Below, one piece after another: positions 13,192 to 28,910 of a stretch of DNA of 64,000 nucleotides. The notes beneath the pieces were generated by a model. That model did not search any database and was not told the origin of the DNA. It saw only the letters and a list, made by a program, of their open reading frames with translations. The DNA comes from Panagrolaimus kolymaensis (Eukaryota; Nematoda; Chromadorea; Rhabditida; Panagrolaimidae): the NCBI GenBank assembly GCA_028622995.1, contig JAJQJQ010000005.1, positions 4,464,001 through 4,528,000 of the forward strand. The letters run 5' to 3'. Numbering within the stretch: position 1 is the first letter of the stretch; each line of letters starts with the position of its first letter. The position numbers were made by a program, and so were the translations under genes.

Positions 13192-15563
13192 CCTTTTGGA
13201 AGCTTTTAAAAATATTTAAAGTGAGGCTTCTTTCTGTTTTTTTTCTCGTTTCTCAAAAACAAAAAAAGCTTTTAAAGTCCGAAAATCACGGATATTCATA
13301 GTTTTTTTTCAGAGGGCAAAAAAGTGGCAAAGATGACTATGGAGGATGTGTTATTGGGTCCTTGCTTTTTTGATATCCGCAAGGGAATCGCGCAATGTCG
13401 GCTTTTTTTGCTTCTTCTTCTAACACAATTCCCCATCAAAGCTCCCACCAAAAAAGTCTTTTCGTTCTCCTTCACAAAAAAATAGCAAAAGATAAAATAT
13501 GGAAATATTCCAAAAAAAAAAAATAACAACAAAAAATACTTTTTCGAAACGAAAACCAATCACTCAATTTTTCTTAAAAATAAATATAGAAAACACTTTT
13601 AAAATACAGAAACACGAGTTCGGTTTTCTTTTTTGACAATTCTCAAATAACTTTTTGTGTCAAGCAAGAAGCAATTTCTTAGTCCCAAAATTGGATAATA
13701 AAAACTAAAAAAACCACCCAAAAAAACAAATTTCAAAAAATAAAAATTATTTGAGAAAAAAAGATAATTTTTATTTTAGTTTGTCGGCAAATTAAAAAAA
13801 TAAATGGACGTGTGAATAAAAAATATTATATCTTTTCATGCGAGATAATCCAGGTTTTAGAGAAGGAGAAGAAATTAATAAGGATAAAATTTTTGCGTAC
13901 GTAATCATAGCAAAAAAATAGTTTATTGAATTAATGTCATCGTAAATTATTGGTCGAAATAGTTTTATAACTACAAAATCTTAGCTGTATAAATTGGCAA
14001 TAAATAAACCCATTTTTAAAAAATAATGTGGTAGAAAAAATGAAGAGAAAACACAGGGAAAAAGCAAGATATGACTTTACAAAACAAAGGAATTTTTAGG
14101 ATTTCGATTTTTTTTTAGCAAAAATCATAGAAGCTTTGAATCACAAAAGCTACATTTTTTGATGACGCTTCAAGCTTCGTGAAATTCATATATTTTTTCG
14201 AATGGCAGATTTTATAAAATTATTATATTTATTAATTTGGAATTAAATTAAATTATTTGTACTTTTACACAGACACCTTTAAACAAAGTAAAAAAATATA
14301 AGAAAGAAAGAAATTTTGAATAAAATATGTATTAAAATTCTTTGCGTTTTACTTTTCTTACTTACCTTTTTCATTTAATCAAAAAAAACCAAATGCATTA
14401 ATAAATATATTAGCCATATATTTTTTATGCACTTTAACCACGGCTGAATGACACCAATAACTTTATTCTATTTTTGGGTTTTTTTACGTATGCTTGATTT
14501 TCTTCACAAAGCTATTTTATTAATTTAAAAATTATTTAATGTTAATTAATTTTATTTTTTTGGTGTATGATTATTTGAGCTTGTTATATTTAGAGGTTTA
14601 AACTTTAAAGTCCATTGATTGGAATGCAATTTTGCTCGTTTGCTTTCGTGGATGTTATTTGTTGCCATTTCAATAACATTTACAACAACAAGAGAAGGAG
14701 CCGCTGTTGCTACTTTTTTTTTATTCTTTTCGGTGGCTTACTTGTTTGCTCGCTCGTTTGCGTATGGATGAGATTTGTTTGAGATATATTATTCGGTGAA
14801 AGCTCTTTGATGATGTGTATACACTTTTTTTATATGCATGTTAGCTTGCTTGCTCGTGGCATGGCGGCAGCAAAAATAAAAGCAACGTATAACTGCTTTT
14901 TTATTTCCTTTATTTTCTCTCCCTTTGTTTGTTTCAATATTATGTATACATAATTGTTGTTTTTTTTCGTCTGGTGTGATTAAATTGCCTTCCAAAAAAG
15001 ATTACAAACAATAAAAAAGTCGTATGCTTTTTTTGGACAAAAAATATTTTTGGGCGGAGTTTATAGTGGACAATTCTTTATTTTTTTTCCGTTGTTTTGC
15101 CCAAAACGTTTTCCATTTTTTCTGTTGTTATGGTTGGTGATGGTTGAGGCAGGCGACGGCCATCAATGAAAGTAAAAAGGAAAGAAGAAGAAAAAATAAA
15201 CCAGCTTTTTCACGCGTTTTGTGAACGTTCGATATTCTTTTTCTTTTTTTTTGTTTTGCGCAAAAAGAATGGCGACTGCTGGCAAGCAAGAAGGCATACT
15301 TTTTGACGGACATTTTTTTGTTATTTTCTTTTTGGTTGGCGGCGTTGCAAAAATAAAATATAATATATTCGTGTGCGATGTGATGTGTCTGTGCGCATTT
15401 TCACTTCATCTCTTCTCGTCTTATTTTTTTTCGATAACCAATTGAAGCCTTTTTTTGCTATTTTATTTTCTTTTTTTGACACTATTTTTAATTTTCTTTT
15501 TATCTTTTTTAAGCTACAACGAAAATCTCTTTGATTTTATATTTATATCAGCAAATTGAAATC
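13192..15563. other. Intergenic, no gene seen
   Basis: This is 2.4 kb between two divergently transcribed genes. It is A/T-rich with long T and A runs, and no coding exon or RNA gene is recognisable. It must contain the promoters of both flanking genes. Confidence 0.55.
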
Positions 15564-17254
15564 ATGTCAGGAAATCAAACATTGGAATTACGAGCACGTT
15601 GGGATGATTTAACATCATTTGTGGCTCCTGCCACCACAGAAAAATGGTGGAAGGTTATTGTAGAAAATCATGCTCCTCGTTCATTTTATAATTTGGATCA
15701 TTTAACACAAATGTTTAATTTTTATGATGAATTTAAAGATAAATTAAAGGATAGATATGCAGCTGCTTTTGCTGTATTTTTTAAAAAGTGAGTTTTAATA
15801 TATAAAATTTAGTGGTTAGGTGCATAAAGTGCACAATTTCACATAGTTAACCTTTACTATTTTACTGCTTTTGTTGTCTCAATATGTTGCTATTATTTCT
15901 ACCAAATATTTTACGACTTAAACTGAAAAAGAGAGAAGCAATCCAAAAAGTAAACTTTAGTTGACCTTCTTATTTTTTTTCATTTTCAAAAGTTTTTTAA
16001 TTAATTTTACGAAAACTGCTTTTCTATTCTTTGTTCATTTATTTGCTGCTTCTTTTTTTGAAAGCTTTGAAGAAGGTCAAAATTGATTAAATTTGCTACT
16101 CCGCCAAAACCCATTCTTTTGGGAAATGAGTTTTTAAAGAACTCTTGCTGCCAGCTGTCATCGTTGTTGTCTTCATTAAGCATTACAAAAGCGAAGTAAA
16201 AACATTGCTTCCGTTCTTTTTTTTAAAAATGTCCCAAGCATGCATTAATTTAAGCATATAAAAAAGTTTGTTTTTCCAAAAAAGAAAACCTTTTCAAAAA
16301 ATAACCACAGACAAATTTGAATCCAAAAATAAATTTTAGGTTTTTTATTTTTCAGTAAAACATTAAATTTTTTAAATTCTTTTATTTGTGTTTAAAAAAG
16401 TTTAAGATTGATTGGTTTTGACACATTTTTACATTAAACTTAACCTTTAACGCTTAAAATTTTATGTGAACGATGGTGCTTTTATATTGACTGATTTTTT
16501 TGCTCAAATTTTAAAAAAAGAGTAATTAGAAGTGCAATGACGTAGCATTTATAAGATGCTTCAACTTGAGAAAAAAAATAGTCTCGAGGAACTGAACAAT
16601 TCAAGGTGTTATTCGCAAATAAATAAATATTTCTTTTTTAATTAAACGTTTTTTTGTAAATATAATCTTTAAGAGATATAAACACTTCTAATAAAAGCAT
16701 GACTGCAATAAACAAAGCCATTATTAAATTATTGACGAAAAAATAATAATAGCATGATTGATTTCAGTCTCGAATATGATGTTCGAAGTCATGATAGCGC
16801 AGAAAAGAGTGCGCAACGTTTACGAGAATTTTGTTCCGAAACAACTATGGATCAAGTAAGTCGCTTTTAACAACATAAAGATATCTCCAACAATAATGAA
16901 AAACTTCTTTTTTTATAGGAAAATTATGTCGCAGATTTAATTATTCAATCAGGTTCTAATTGTACTGATGCACATTTAACGAAAAATGAATATGGTTCAG
17001 AGGATTTACATTTTTTGATTGATTTTGATTCGGGCTTTTTGGGTGATGATCCTGATACATATCGATCATCCACAGAATCAATTCGAAAAGAATATTCACA
17101 TTTAAATGATAAAGAATATCGAGAACAACGACGTAAATTACTTGAATTATTTTTACAAATTCCAAATATTTATGCAACAAAAGAATTTCGTGAAAAATAT
17201 GAAAAACAGGCAAGAGAAAATATTGCGACTGAAATTGAATTATTAAAAGATTAA
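15564..17254 (+). CDS. HD-superfamily phosphohydrolase-like protein, probably inactive
   Basis: Exons 15564-15787, 16768-16855 and 16919-17254 join in phase to give 215 residues. The protein matches the predicted metal-dependent HD phosphohydrolase family (COG4339 type) along its length. Landmarks are the early FYNLDHL segment, an EKSAQRL segment, DFDSGFLGDDPDTYRSS and a C-terminal EYSHLNDKEYREQRRKLLELFL region. In active members the first two landmarks read Y-H-x-L-x-H and F-H-D. Here the first His is Tyr42 (His46 is kept), and the HD pair is Lys74-Asn75. The metal site is therefore probably lost and the protein may act as a pseudoenzyme. The first intron (980 bp) is unusually long for this locus. 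Function is unknown. Confidence 0.85.
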
Positions 17255-17318
17255 TTTTATAATTTATGCATAAATTTTTAATGAATAAATAAATAAATAA
17301 AACTTTGATATGGAGATT

Positions 17319-18251
17319 TTAAGGGGATTTAATATTGATACCTCCATCGTTAATAATATTTGAGCCTGTCATGTAAGTGGTTGTGGGAGCTGCAACAAAG
17401 AGGATAAGATCTGCTTGCTCATTAGCATTGGAAGGGCGGCCGAGAGGAATCGATTGGGAAGCATAGTCTTGAATTCGTTTGTTAGCGATAGATTGTGAAA
17501 CTCCAGAACGAGTATGGAATTCTGTGTCAACAAGACCAGGGCTAAAACAAACATTCAATTTTATGGTTTTCCTAAAATCTTTGAAACGTACTTAACAGAA
17601 TTAACTCGAATTCCTTTGGTTGCTAAAATGGCAGCAAAGTTATGTGTTAAATGATCCAAAGCTGCTTTTGAAATGGAATAAGGAATCTTTATTGGTTGAA
17701 CCACCGTTGAAAGTGAAGAACTCACATTCACAATATTGCCTTTAGTTTTTTCCAAGTATGGAATTGCTAATTCAATTAAACGATAAACTCTAAAATTCCT
17801 TAGCATTTAAAAATTTAATGAGCGCTAACTACTTACGCAACAACATTGATATCCAAAATATGTTTAAAAGATTCAACACTATTGGGTTCATGATTGGGTT
17901 TACACCAAACTCCAGCATTATTAACCAAAACATCAAGTTTACCAAATTTATCAATAGTTTTTTTAATTAAAGCATCTTGAATTGATTCATCTTGAATCGA
18001 TCCTTGAACAACTAAAATTCTCGATTCTGTAACACCTGATTCAAGGAGGCTTGCTTTAAGATTTTCAAGTTTCTCATTTGATTGTCCATGAATGGTCACA
18101 GAAGCTCCTTCAGCTGCAAAATTTATTGCTGCAGCTTTTCCAATTCCAGATGAAGAGCCTTAAAAAAAATATTCTTAGATTTGCTTTTCAATTTTAAAAA
18201 TTGAAAATTACCAGTAATAATTACAACTTTATCATTAAAACGATGAGACAT
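17319..18251 (-). CDS. Short-chain dehydrogenase/reductase (SDR)
   Basis: Exons 18251-18212, 18158-17837, 17789-17592 and 17541-17319 give 260 residues with consistent phases. This is a classical SDR, an NAD(P)-dependent oxidoreductase with a Rossmann fold. Visible motifs are TGSSSGIG (cofactor binding, residues about 14-21), NNAGVW (the NNAG motif), NVSSSLS with the catalytic Ser, and YSISKAALDH with the YxxxK pair. The C-terminal GGINI strand region is intact. Length (about 250-280) is normal and nothing is truncated. C. elegans has a large family of such dhs genes; the substrate cannot be told from sequence. The 3' end lies only 65 bp from that of the convergent HD-like gene. Confidence 0.93.
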
Positions 18252-18621
18252 CCTTTTTTTAGTCTTTATGATTTATGTTTATAAAAAATCGGGAAACAAC
18301 TGACCTTCGTTTTAGAAAGGACTAAGAAAAAAAATTGTTTACATGATTTTTGCGATAAGGAAAATCACAAAGTTTAACGAATGAAAAAAATAATCGATGA
18401 AAAGTTCAAAAACAAATAAATATTTTTTTGGCCTCTTTGATTTCAATCTAACAATGAGATTAATTTTACAAGTATTTCTTATATATAATTCCCCATTTAT
18501 CACCATTTATGGCATTAATTTTGAGTATCGTAAAAGCATGATAAAATACTAATTAGATATGATATCAATAAAATTTCTAGAAAACATAAGCAGATTCGTT
18601 GTAATATGCAATATTTCAGCG

Positions 18622-18636
18622 TATAAAAATTCTTTA
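18622..18636 (+). promoter_or_regulatory. Shared TATA-like element upstream of first tRNA-like gene
   Basis: The 15-mer TATAAAAATTCTTTA starts 41 bp upstream of the first tRNA-like gene. An identical copy at 18795-18809 starts 33 bp upstream of the second. An upstream TATA box occurs at some Pol III genes, and conservation of the word while the rest of the flank differs suggests function. Confidence 0.45.
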
Positions 18637-18662
18637 GTAACAAAAATTTTTTAAGAATTTTT

Positions 18663-18735
18663 GCATTGGTAGTTTAGCGGTAGAATCCTGTGCCCCATAA
18701 GCAGAGGAGACCTGGGTTCGATCCCAGCTGGTGCG
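18663..18735 (+). tRNA. tRNA-Gly-like gene or tRNA pseudogene, anticodon uncertain
   Basis: The acceptor stem pairs with GU wobbles (GCATTGG with CTGGTGC). Box A (TAGTTTAGCGG) and box B (GGTTCGATCC) are intact, and the T-arm pairs fully (CTGGG/CCCAG). The body resembles animal tRNA-Gly. The anticodon arm does not fold as usual: only CTG/CAG plus weak pairs close it, position 33 would not be U, and the arm region is two bases longer than in Gly tRNA. A run of seven T follows within six bases, a good Pol III terminator. It is probably transcribed, but may not be a working tRNA. Confidence 0.55.
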
Positions 18736-18794
18736 ATATTTTTTTCAATTTTTTTCTTTTTTATAATTTTTTCTTGTATTCTGCAATGAAAATC

Positions 18795-18809
18795 TATAAA
18801 AATTCTTTA
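18795..18809 (+). promoter_or_regulatory. Shared TATA-like element upstream of second tRNA-like gene
   Basis: This is an exact repeat of the 15-mer at 18622-18636, at a similar distance from its tRNA-like gene. It is read here as a Pol III upstream element or as a remnant of a duplicated flank. Confidence 0.45.
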
Positions 18810-18827
18810 CGTAAATCAAGCTGGAAA

Positions 18828-18900
18828 GCATCGGTAGTTTAATGGTAGAATGCTCGGATTACACAATCGAGAGACCTGGGTTCGATTCCTAGTCGATGCA
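18828..18900 (+). tRNA. tRNA-Gly-like gene or tRNA pseudogene, anticodon uncertain
   Basis: This is a relative of the tRNA-like gene 93 bp upstream. The acceptor stem (GCATCGG with TCGATGC), box A (TAGTTTAATGG), box B (GGTTCGATTCC) and T-arm are good. The anticodon arm is abnormal: CTC/GAG encloses GATTACACAATC, which itself folds back, giving an extended hairpin rather than a 5-bp stem with 7-base loop. Unlike the first copy it has no immediate T-run terminator. The same 15-bp sequence lies upstream of both copies. Confidence 0.5.
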
Positions 18901-19332
18901 TTGTAATTTATTTCATTTCATACATAGCATACGGCAAAGTAAAACTCTTTTATGCATGTTATTTGTTTCTTCGTATTTTCGATAATAAAAAAACCATAGT
19001 TGACGAGAAAATGAAATACTTTTTTTTGGATTTAGAAGTCCAAAAGGTTGTTAACAATTATACCCGAATTTGTGTTTTGTTTCGTATTTTTTAAATGGGA
19101 CTTTTAGTCATGAAACTATTTTATTTCAAATCTTTTTTTATAAAGTACTTACATCAAATAATATTACTAACAACACCAAGTTTTGTATTTTTAAATTAAA
19201 CAAAACTACAAAAAGATTTTATTTTACTCCATTTATTTTCTTTTTTTCATCGCGAAAATGCCATAGTTTTTGACGAATTAATTTGGCTGATTTTTATTGG
19301 CTTCGTAATTGTGACATCAACCGATTTCATTT

Positions 19333-20467
19333 TTAATGATTGTCCTTGAATGGAATTTTAAAAAATGGATCTCTTGTTGTTGATTAAAAATTTTAACTTA
19401 CTCATTGTTTTATAATAATTATATCCGCAAACGAGGCTATTAATAGATGATACAAGCATGCTATATGGCCCAATGACTTTGGTTAAATTAATATTCCAAA
19501 ACTAAAAACTTGTATTTTGATGTTTGTTTATAGAAAATTATTATTTTTTGCATTGCTTAATTTTAGGCTAAAAAGATAACTCAAGTGGAAAGTTCATAGC
19601 TACTAGCTACCATAACTTGCAAGTTACTTCCTCCTCATTCCTTTTAACAATGTTTTTCTTCAAAAAATAATTTCATACAGTTAAAACATAGATTATTAAT
19701 AAAACTTACAGTAGAAAGGCAAAAGCTAATTAAATGGGGAAAGAAATCAAATAAAATCGCCATAATTAAAGTAATTACAACTAAACGAGTATTCTAAAAT
19801 ATTTTGTCTTTAAATTAAGTATTTCGAAACTTGTAAAAGCCACAACCTTAATTGAAAATTGTTTAGTTACTTTATTATTGAATAGTTTAGCCAAAGTAAT
19901 ACCAATCATCACACTACTTATGGCAGTGATATATCGTAATGTCGTATATGTTTGACCTGAACCGGTGGTAATCAAACAACTAAATGATCGACAATTGGTG
20001 ATTGATGTTGTTGGAATAGCTTGCATAACATGAAATGGAATTTCGAGGCACCAAAAAATTATTATTCCAATAATTGTAAAAACGAATGAAATTTTATTCC
20101 ATAATTTTGTATTTTTAAATGGAAACATTAAACATAAACATCGATCAAGACCAAGAGCGCAAGAAATGAGAGGTTGAGTGATGAGTAAAATGGAAACACA
20201 ACTTCCTATGGCAAAAATCCAATATGCATCATAAATATTTTTATCACCTCTCCATAAAATGGATAAATATCCAGAAAAGATTAAACAACTAATGGAAAAA
20301 ATAAATTCAACCAAAACATAAAAATGCATTGAAAGATTCATTCCAAGTGAAAATTTTCGAAAAAAACTCCAATATATAATTGAACCAAAAAAATATATTG
20401 AAAAGCTATGACAAATTAACATAATTAAATATTCGATCAAAGTAAGAACAGTTAAATATTCGGTCAT
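19333..20467 (-). CDS. Nematode 7TM chemoreceptor-type GPCR
   Basis: Exons 20467-19847, 19793-19710, 19501-19402 and 19370-19333 join to 280 residues. The protein is almost wholly hydrophobic with seven membrane segments. TM3 ends in LDRCLCLMFPF, a DRY-like motif typical of nematode serpentine receptors. TM6 is ITLIMAILFDFFPHLISFC, and TM7 is GPYSMLVSSINSLVCGYNYY. The subfamily (Srsx/Srbc-like) is uncertain. The donor after the first exon (GTTGTG) is weak. The last exon has two nearby AG acceptors; the one chosen keeps a frame ending NPFFKIPFKDNH. Such receptors usually sit in sensory-neuron cilia and detect small molecules; the ligand is unknown. Confidence 0.8.
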
Positions 20468-21238
20468 TTTTCGTCAACTTGCAGAGTTAATAACAAAATA
20501 AAAAAAGACAACACTTTAAAACAAAATGAAATAAATAGGATTTCTTCTGTGCTTTAAAAATAGTGAAAATTAATAAGACTACAGAAATAATAATAAAATA
20601 ATTAGAAAAATAATTAAAGGGTTATTTCTTTTTTTATGCTTGAAAAGTTGATAAGCATTAGCAACAAAATTCTTAACCACGCAGTTCGTTCAATTATTTA
20701 TGTGTTAATTAAAAAATATTTTTTAAGCTAATATTAAAGTAATAATAATTAGTAAATCATGCATAAAATTATAAATATAATTGTAACTTCTCATAAGAAG
20801 ATTACTAACAGCTATGCTCCGTCCAAGAAATTTCTATCAAAATGTTTTAATAAAAACTTAGGTCTCTTCCCAAAAAAAATCAACAAATCTAACAAAATTT
20901 ATGAAGATGTTATAGCTTTGAAAAACACATCCTCAATACTTTACCAGCAAATATGAAAAATAAAGTTTTGAATTCAAAGCCAAAAAAATGTTGTCAATCT
21001 CAAAGCGATGGTAGCCAAACTTCGAGAGAAAAAAGCGGCAAAACAATTATTGATTCATTTGCAAAAATCATGCAAAATCAAAAGACTTTCTCATCGACAA
21101 GAAGCAAAATTAGCATAAAATGCTTCTTCATTCTACCTTCCATTGCCTATAAATATAACCGAATCATGTTTTGAAAAAATCGTCCATTCTTCAAATCTTC
21201 TGTTTGCTGCAACACGTCGACGAACATCATAATCAATC
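20468..21238. other. Intergenic between divergent genes
   Basis: This AT-rich spacer holds two overlapping short frames (20759-20956 and 20953-21174). They have no recognisable features and are low-complexity Lys/Asn/Ser sequence. It likely holds the promoters of the chemoreceptor and the Na+/K+-ATPase gene. Confidence 0.5.
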
Positions 21239-24941
<3,703 letters not shown>

Positions 24942-25816
24942 AAAACTTTTAATTTTTTGTGTATGTTTGAAATAAAAAATAAACGATTTCTTAATAAATT
25001 TCTCGAACCATATTGACATTTTTCCAAGGTCAGAATTGCAAAGAAGGCTTTCATCATAAATCAAACTTTATATAACCTTTTTGCCGCTCATTTTTTGAAG
25101 ACATGAACGAAAAAAAAAATAAACAAAAGAGTTTTTTGGTAAGGTTTTTGAGCGGTTTTCTCTGATATTTTTTTTCACGTGAAAAACATTTTTGGTTTAT
25201 TTTTGCCTCCCATTTTTTCCAACAGGACGTTGCAAAAAAGAGGAAAGAAAGCGGGTTGTTTTTAATATTTTTTTCTCGAATCAAACATGCTCCAATTTCA
25301 TTCAAAGTTATTGTTTAAAACATCAAAAAAAAAGAGAAAAAGGACGAAAAAGAGATAGGGCGACAGCAGCCAACTGGCAACCAGGCATCACTTTTCTTTC
25401 CCCAAACATTCTATCTATCTTCTGTCAGGAAAAAAATGAAAAGCTTTTTATTTATTTTTTATGTTTAAAAACGAACATTGCTTTATTTCTTTCTTTTTCC
25501 TCCTCATGACTTAATCTTTTTTGTTTTAAATTGATTCTTTTCTTGTTTTTGCAGAAGCAAAACGACGAAGAAAAAAGTTTTGATTAATTAAAGTTTTTTG
25601 CGTGTTTCGCGTGGTTTTAATTATTTATTTATTTTGCGGATCGTATTTTTCAACTGTCATCAACCCCTTAAAATTCTTAGAGTTTTTCTTTTCTCTTTTC
25701 TTTTTTGTGTTGGTGTTATTCTTGTTTTATTATTTTTTTGTGTTTGAAAAAATATTCAACGTTTAATAGTTTATAGAAAAAACTACACTAAATTTACGTG
25801 GAAATAAAACTCTTCA
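24942..25816. other. Intergenic, no gene seen
   Basis: The 3' flank of the ATPase gene and upstream region of the next gene are A/T-rich with T- and A-runs. A polyadenylation-like AATAAA lies near 24,970. Confidence 0.5.
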
Positions 25817-28547
25817 ATGACTGCTCAAATACAGACAGGTTTGTTATAATTTGTGATTGTTCTATAAACAAAATTATTTTTAAAATTTATGCCTTTTAAA
25901 AATATCCAACATTATCCCCTGCGTTTAATTATGGTATTTATTTTCTTTTCGCTCCACAGCATTCGAGCCTTTATTTTTTTTTTCTGAATTTTTTTAAACT
26001 CAAAAAATACTAAAATCAATGTTTTTTCTTTTCCGACATAAAATTTTCATTATGCGCTGTCATTTTAAATTTCATTTATTTGATTTAAATCAAACAAACT
26101 TTTTTAATGTGTTCCCTTTTTCAAATTGATCGAATTTTATACACACGAATGCATTTTAAAATTCTGTCACGACGACGACAAAACTTTTTGACATCAAATA
26201 AAAAATCCAAGAGGTTTTATAACCGTGTTTTTTATTTGACTTTCTACTTTTCGTTGTCTCAAAAAAGCAATTGTTTAAAATGTTTGGAAAACGGTTTTTT
26301 AGGTAAACACATGCATACAGCAATAATAAAAACAACTTTATTTATTATCAAACTTTGTCGGTTTTTCTTTCTTTTTTCAAAAGCACAAATAAACAGCAAG
26401 CGAGCCCATAAAAATGATAACATCGCCCAAAAGATCTAAAAAAATTCTTTTCATTGAAATGAATTAAAACAATTAAATTTATTGATAAAAAGATTTTGCG
26501 CAAAAGAGAAACGGAAGAAAGAAAGCAAATTTGGACGTTGAAAAAAGCGTATGCATAAAATAAAGTTGCAAAAAGGCTTTAAAAATGCAATTGCGATTAT
26601 AAACGTGGGAAATGCAAAAAGCAAAAATTATGATAACACCCTAAAAATTTATTTTGTGATAACATATAGCATTTTTTTTCAGTTATGCGGCGTCATTTGT
26701 TAGTTCATGTTGAACCAATTCAAATAGAATTAGAAGATACAGATGGTTCACTTTTGTTTGCAAATCTTCAATCCGCTTTTCCTGGAAGCTCAGGGCTTTA
26801 TTATCAATCCGAACAATCAAAAGCAAAATCATCAGTAAAATTCGATGGTCAAAAATTTCATGCTCCAAGTGGAGATTGGCAAGATCGAGATTATTTTGTT
26901 AATCTTGGAAGCAATCGATGCCATTTTCCATTTGGAAGTTATGAAAATGCTTCAAAACAATTTGAACGAAGTGTGGATCTTGTTTCAAAATTAATGGGAG
27001 GCAAGCGACAAATAACATATGGTGAAGAACTTATGAATGGACGACGAAGTCCAGTGGAAAAAATAGATTCATTAAAACAAATAATTAATGAAATTGGAGT
27101 TTCTAAAGTTAACATTCAAAAGCAAGAAGTGTCAATGAGTAAATCCGAAGCATTACAACGAACTGCCGCTGCTTTAGAAGCAAATGATTTGAATAATTTA
27201 AGTCCATTAGAGCAACAATTTGTTGATTTAGCCAGAATTTCAACGGCAAAAGATAGCATTATTGAAACTCAAAGAAATGAAATTAGGAAAATTCAAGATG
27301 AAATGCAAGCATTAAAAAAGTTAGTCGAGTCTTACATAAACAAATTTACAGTTAAATTTTTTTCTAGAAAAGTTCGTGACACCAAAGAAGAACTTCAACG
27401 TGCTGAATCTCGATGCCGGGCACAAGATGAAGAACTTATAATGCTTCGAAACCTTGGTAAAGAACAAGCTTATATGGGTGATCGAGTTAATGATTTTACC
27501 AAACGACTGGTGGAAGCTAAAGATGAAACAGATAAAATTACAGCAGCTTTTAATCAAAAACTCGAAACCGAAATGAATAAATCAAAAGAATTGGAAAAAG
27601 AAAATAATGAAAAAACTTTAAAAATTGCTAAACTTGAAGCAGCCTTTGAGAAGGTTCACCATGAAAATAATGAATTGAAAAATAATTTGGAAATATCGGA
27701 TGCAAAATTAATTGAACAAAGTTTACAATTTGCTAGTTCCAGCGAAGAGAGGGCTGGAATTCAAGATTATCTTACAGCAGAAAATACAACTATACTTGAA
27801 AAGTTAGGAGTGCCCTTTTTAGAAATGTTAGTTAACCGCTTAAAATCATAGTTAGTAGAAATACAAACTTTGAGAGGGTTTTTGAGAGAGAACTCCGCTT
27901 TTCTTTAATCCCATTTAAAAACATTTGAAATTCAGATAATAATGAACCAATTTTTTAGGAACGAAAAATTACAACAAAAATGCGAAGAATTAACGAAAAA
28001 ATGTGAAGAAATGGAATCACTTTGGAATCAAAAAATTCAGGAGGCTTTGAAACAAGAAACAGATAAAAATAATATTCTTGCGGAAGAAGGAAAAGAACAA
28101 GAAAAGAAAATAGCTGAATTAAGTTCAATGGTGGATCAAATGGCTCGAGAAAATAATGAATTAATACGAAGGTTAGAAAGATTTGGAACAAGTTTTGATT
28201 CGCCTCTTGATGGTTACAGTCTTAATTAATCCCATATACGTAAATAACACAGCAGAATTTTTTTCTAACCCAAAAAAAAAGCCATGTAAATTTGTATTTT
28301 TTGCACACAAAAAAAGATTTACTTAATTTTTTATTTATAAAAAATACCTTTTTTTGTTTATTTTTATTTGCACAATTAAACACAGCACTTTATATTTTGG
28401 AAAAAAATATTAAGCTTTACTTTAATATTATAAAAATTTAGATTTGAAACATTAAAATCGGATCGAGATGAAATGCGACGAAACCTTGCAATATCCGATT
28501 CTCGTTCAAAAGACAAAACCATTGTTGGCAGTCCACTACGATATTAA
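25817..28547 (+). CDS. TDP-43-type N-terminal domain fused to a long coiled coil
   Basis: Proposed exons are 25817-25838, 26683-27319, 27368-27802 and 27959-28229, giving 454 residues with all phases matching. Residues about 9-85 align with the ubiquitin-like N-terminal oligomerisation domain of TDP-43: EPIQIELEDTDGSLLF, SAFPGSSGLYY, KFHAPSGDW and YFVNL each have direct counterparts. The rest is not RNA-recognition motifs but about 300 residues of heptad-rich coiled coil (Glu/Lys/Gln-rich, for example EELTKKCEEMESLW). A second 3' end is available: a donor in codon CGA-AG/GTTAGA joins exon 28442-28547, replacing the tail with FETLKSDRDEMRRNLA and ending at 28547. The tiny first exon is inferred; otherwise the message may start at the ATG at 26685, just after an acceptor that could take a spliced leader. 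Function is unknown; self-assembly is likely. Confidence 0.85.
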
Positions 28548-28910
28548 AATTCCTTTGCATTGCAACTTATTTATTTTTTTGTGTAAATTGCCTTAGATTT
28601 TAGTTTCTATAGAAACATTATTTTGCCAATATCTATCTTTTTTTATACGATGCAAGAAAGTTATTTAAAGATTGTTTTGTTTTTGAAAATATTTATGTTT
28701 TATTTTTTTCAAATACGATAATAAAACACAAATGTATTTTATTTGACATTTTTAACTCAGAAAAAATAATAATGGGATTATGAACATTTAAAAAAACAAG
28801 TCGTTAATCTCAAGCCGTTTTCACTTTCATTTCTCTGACAATTAAATTACTAATAAGAAAAAATAATAAAATTAAATGATTCATGAACGCTAAAGGAAAA
28901 GCCATTATTT

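Noticed and set aside
20759..21174. Two overlapping small frames before the ATPase gene
   Set aside because: Low-complexity Lys/Asn/Ser sequence in AT-rich DNA, no recognisable domain and no clear splice context.
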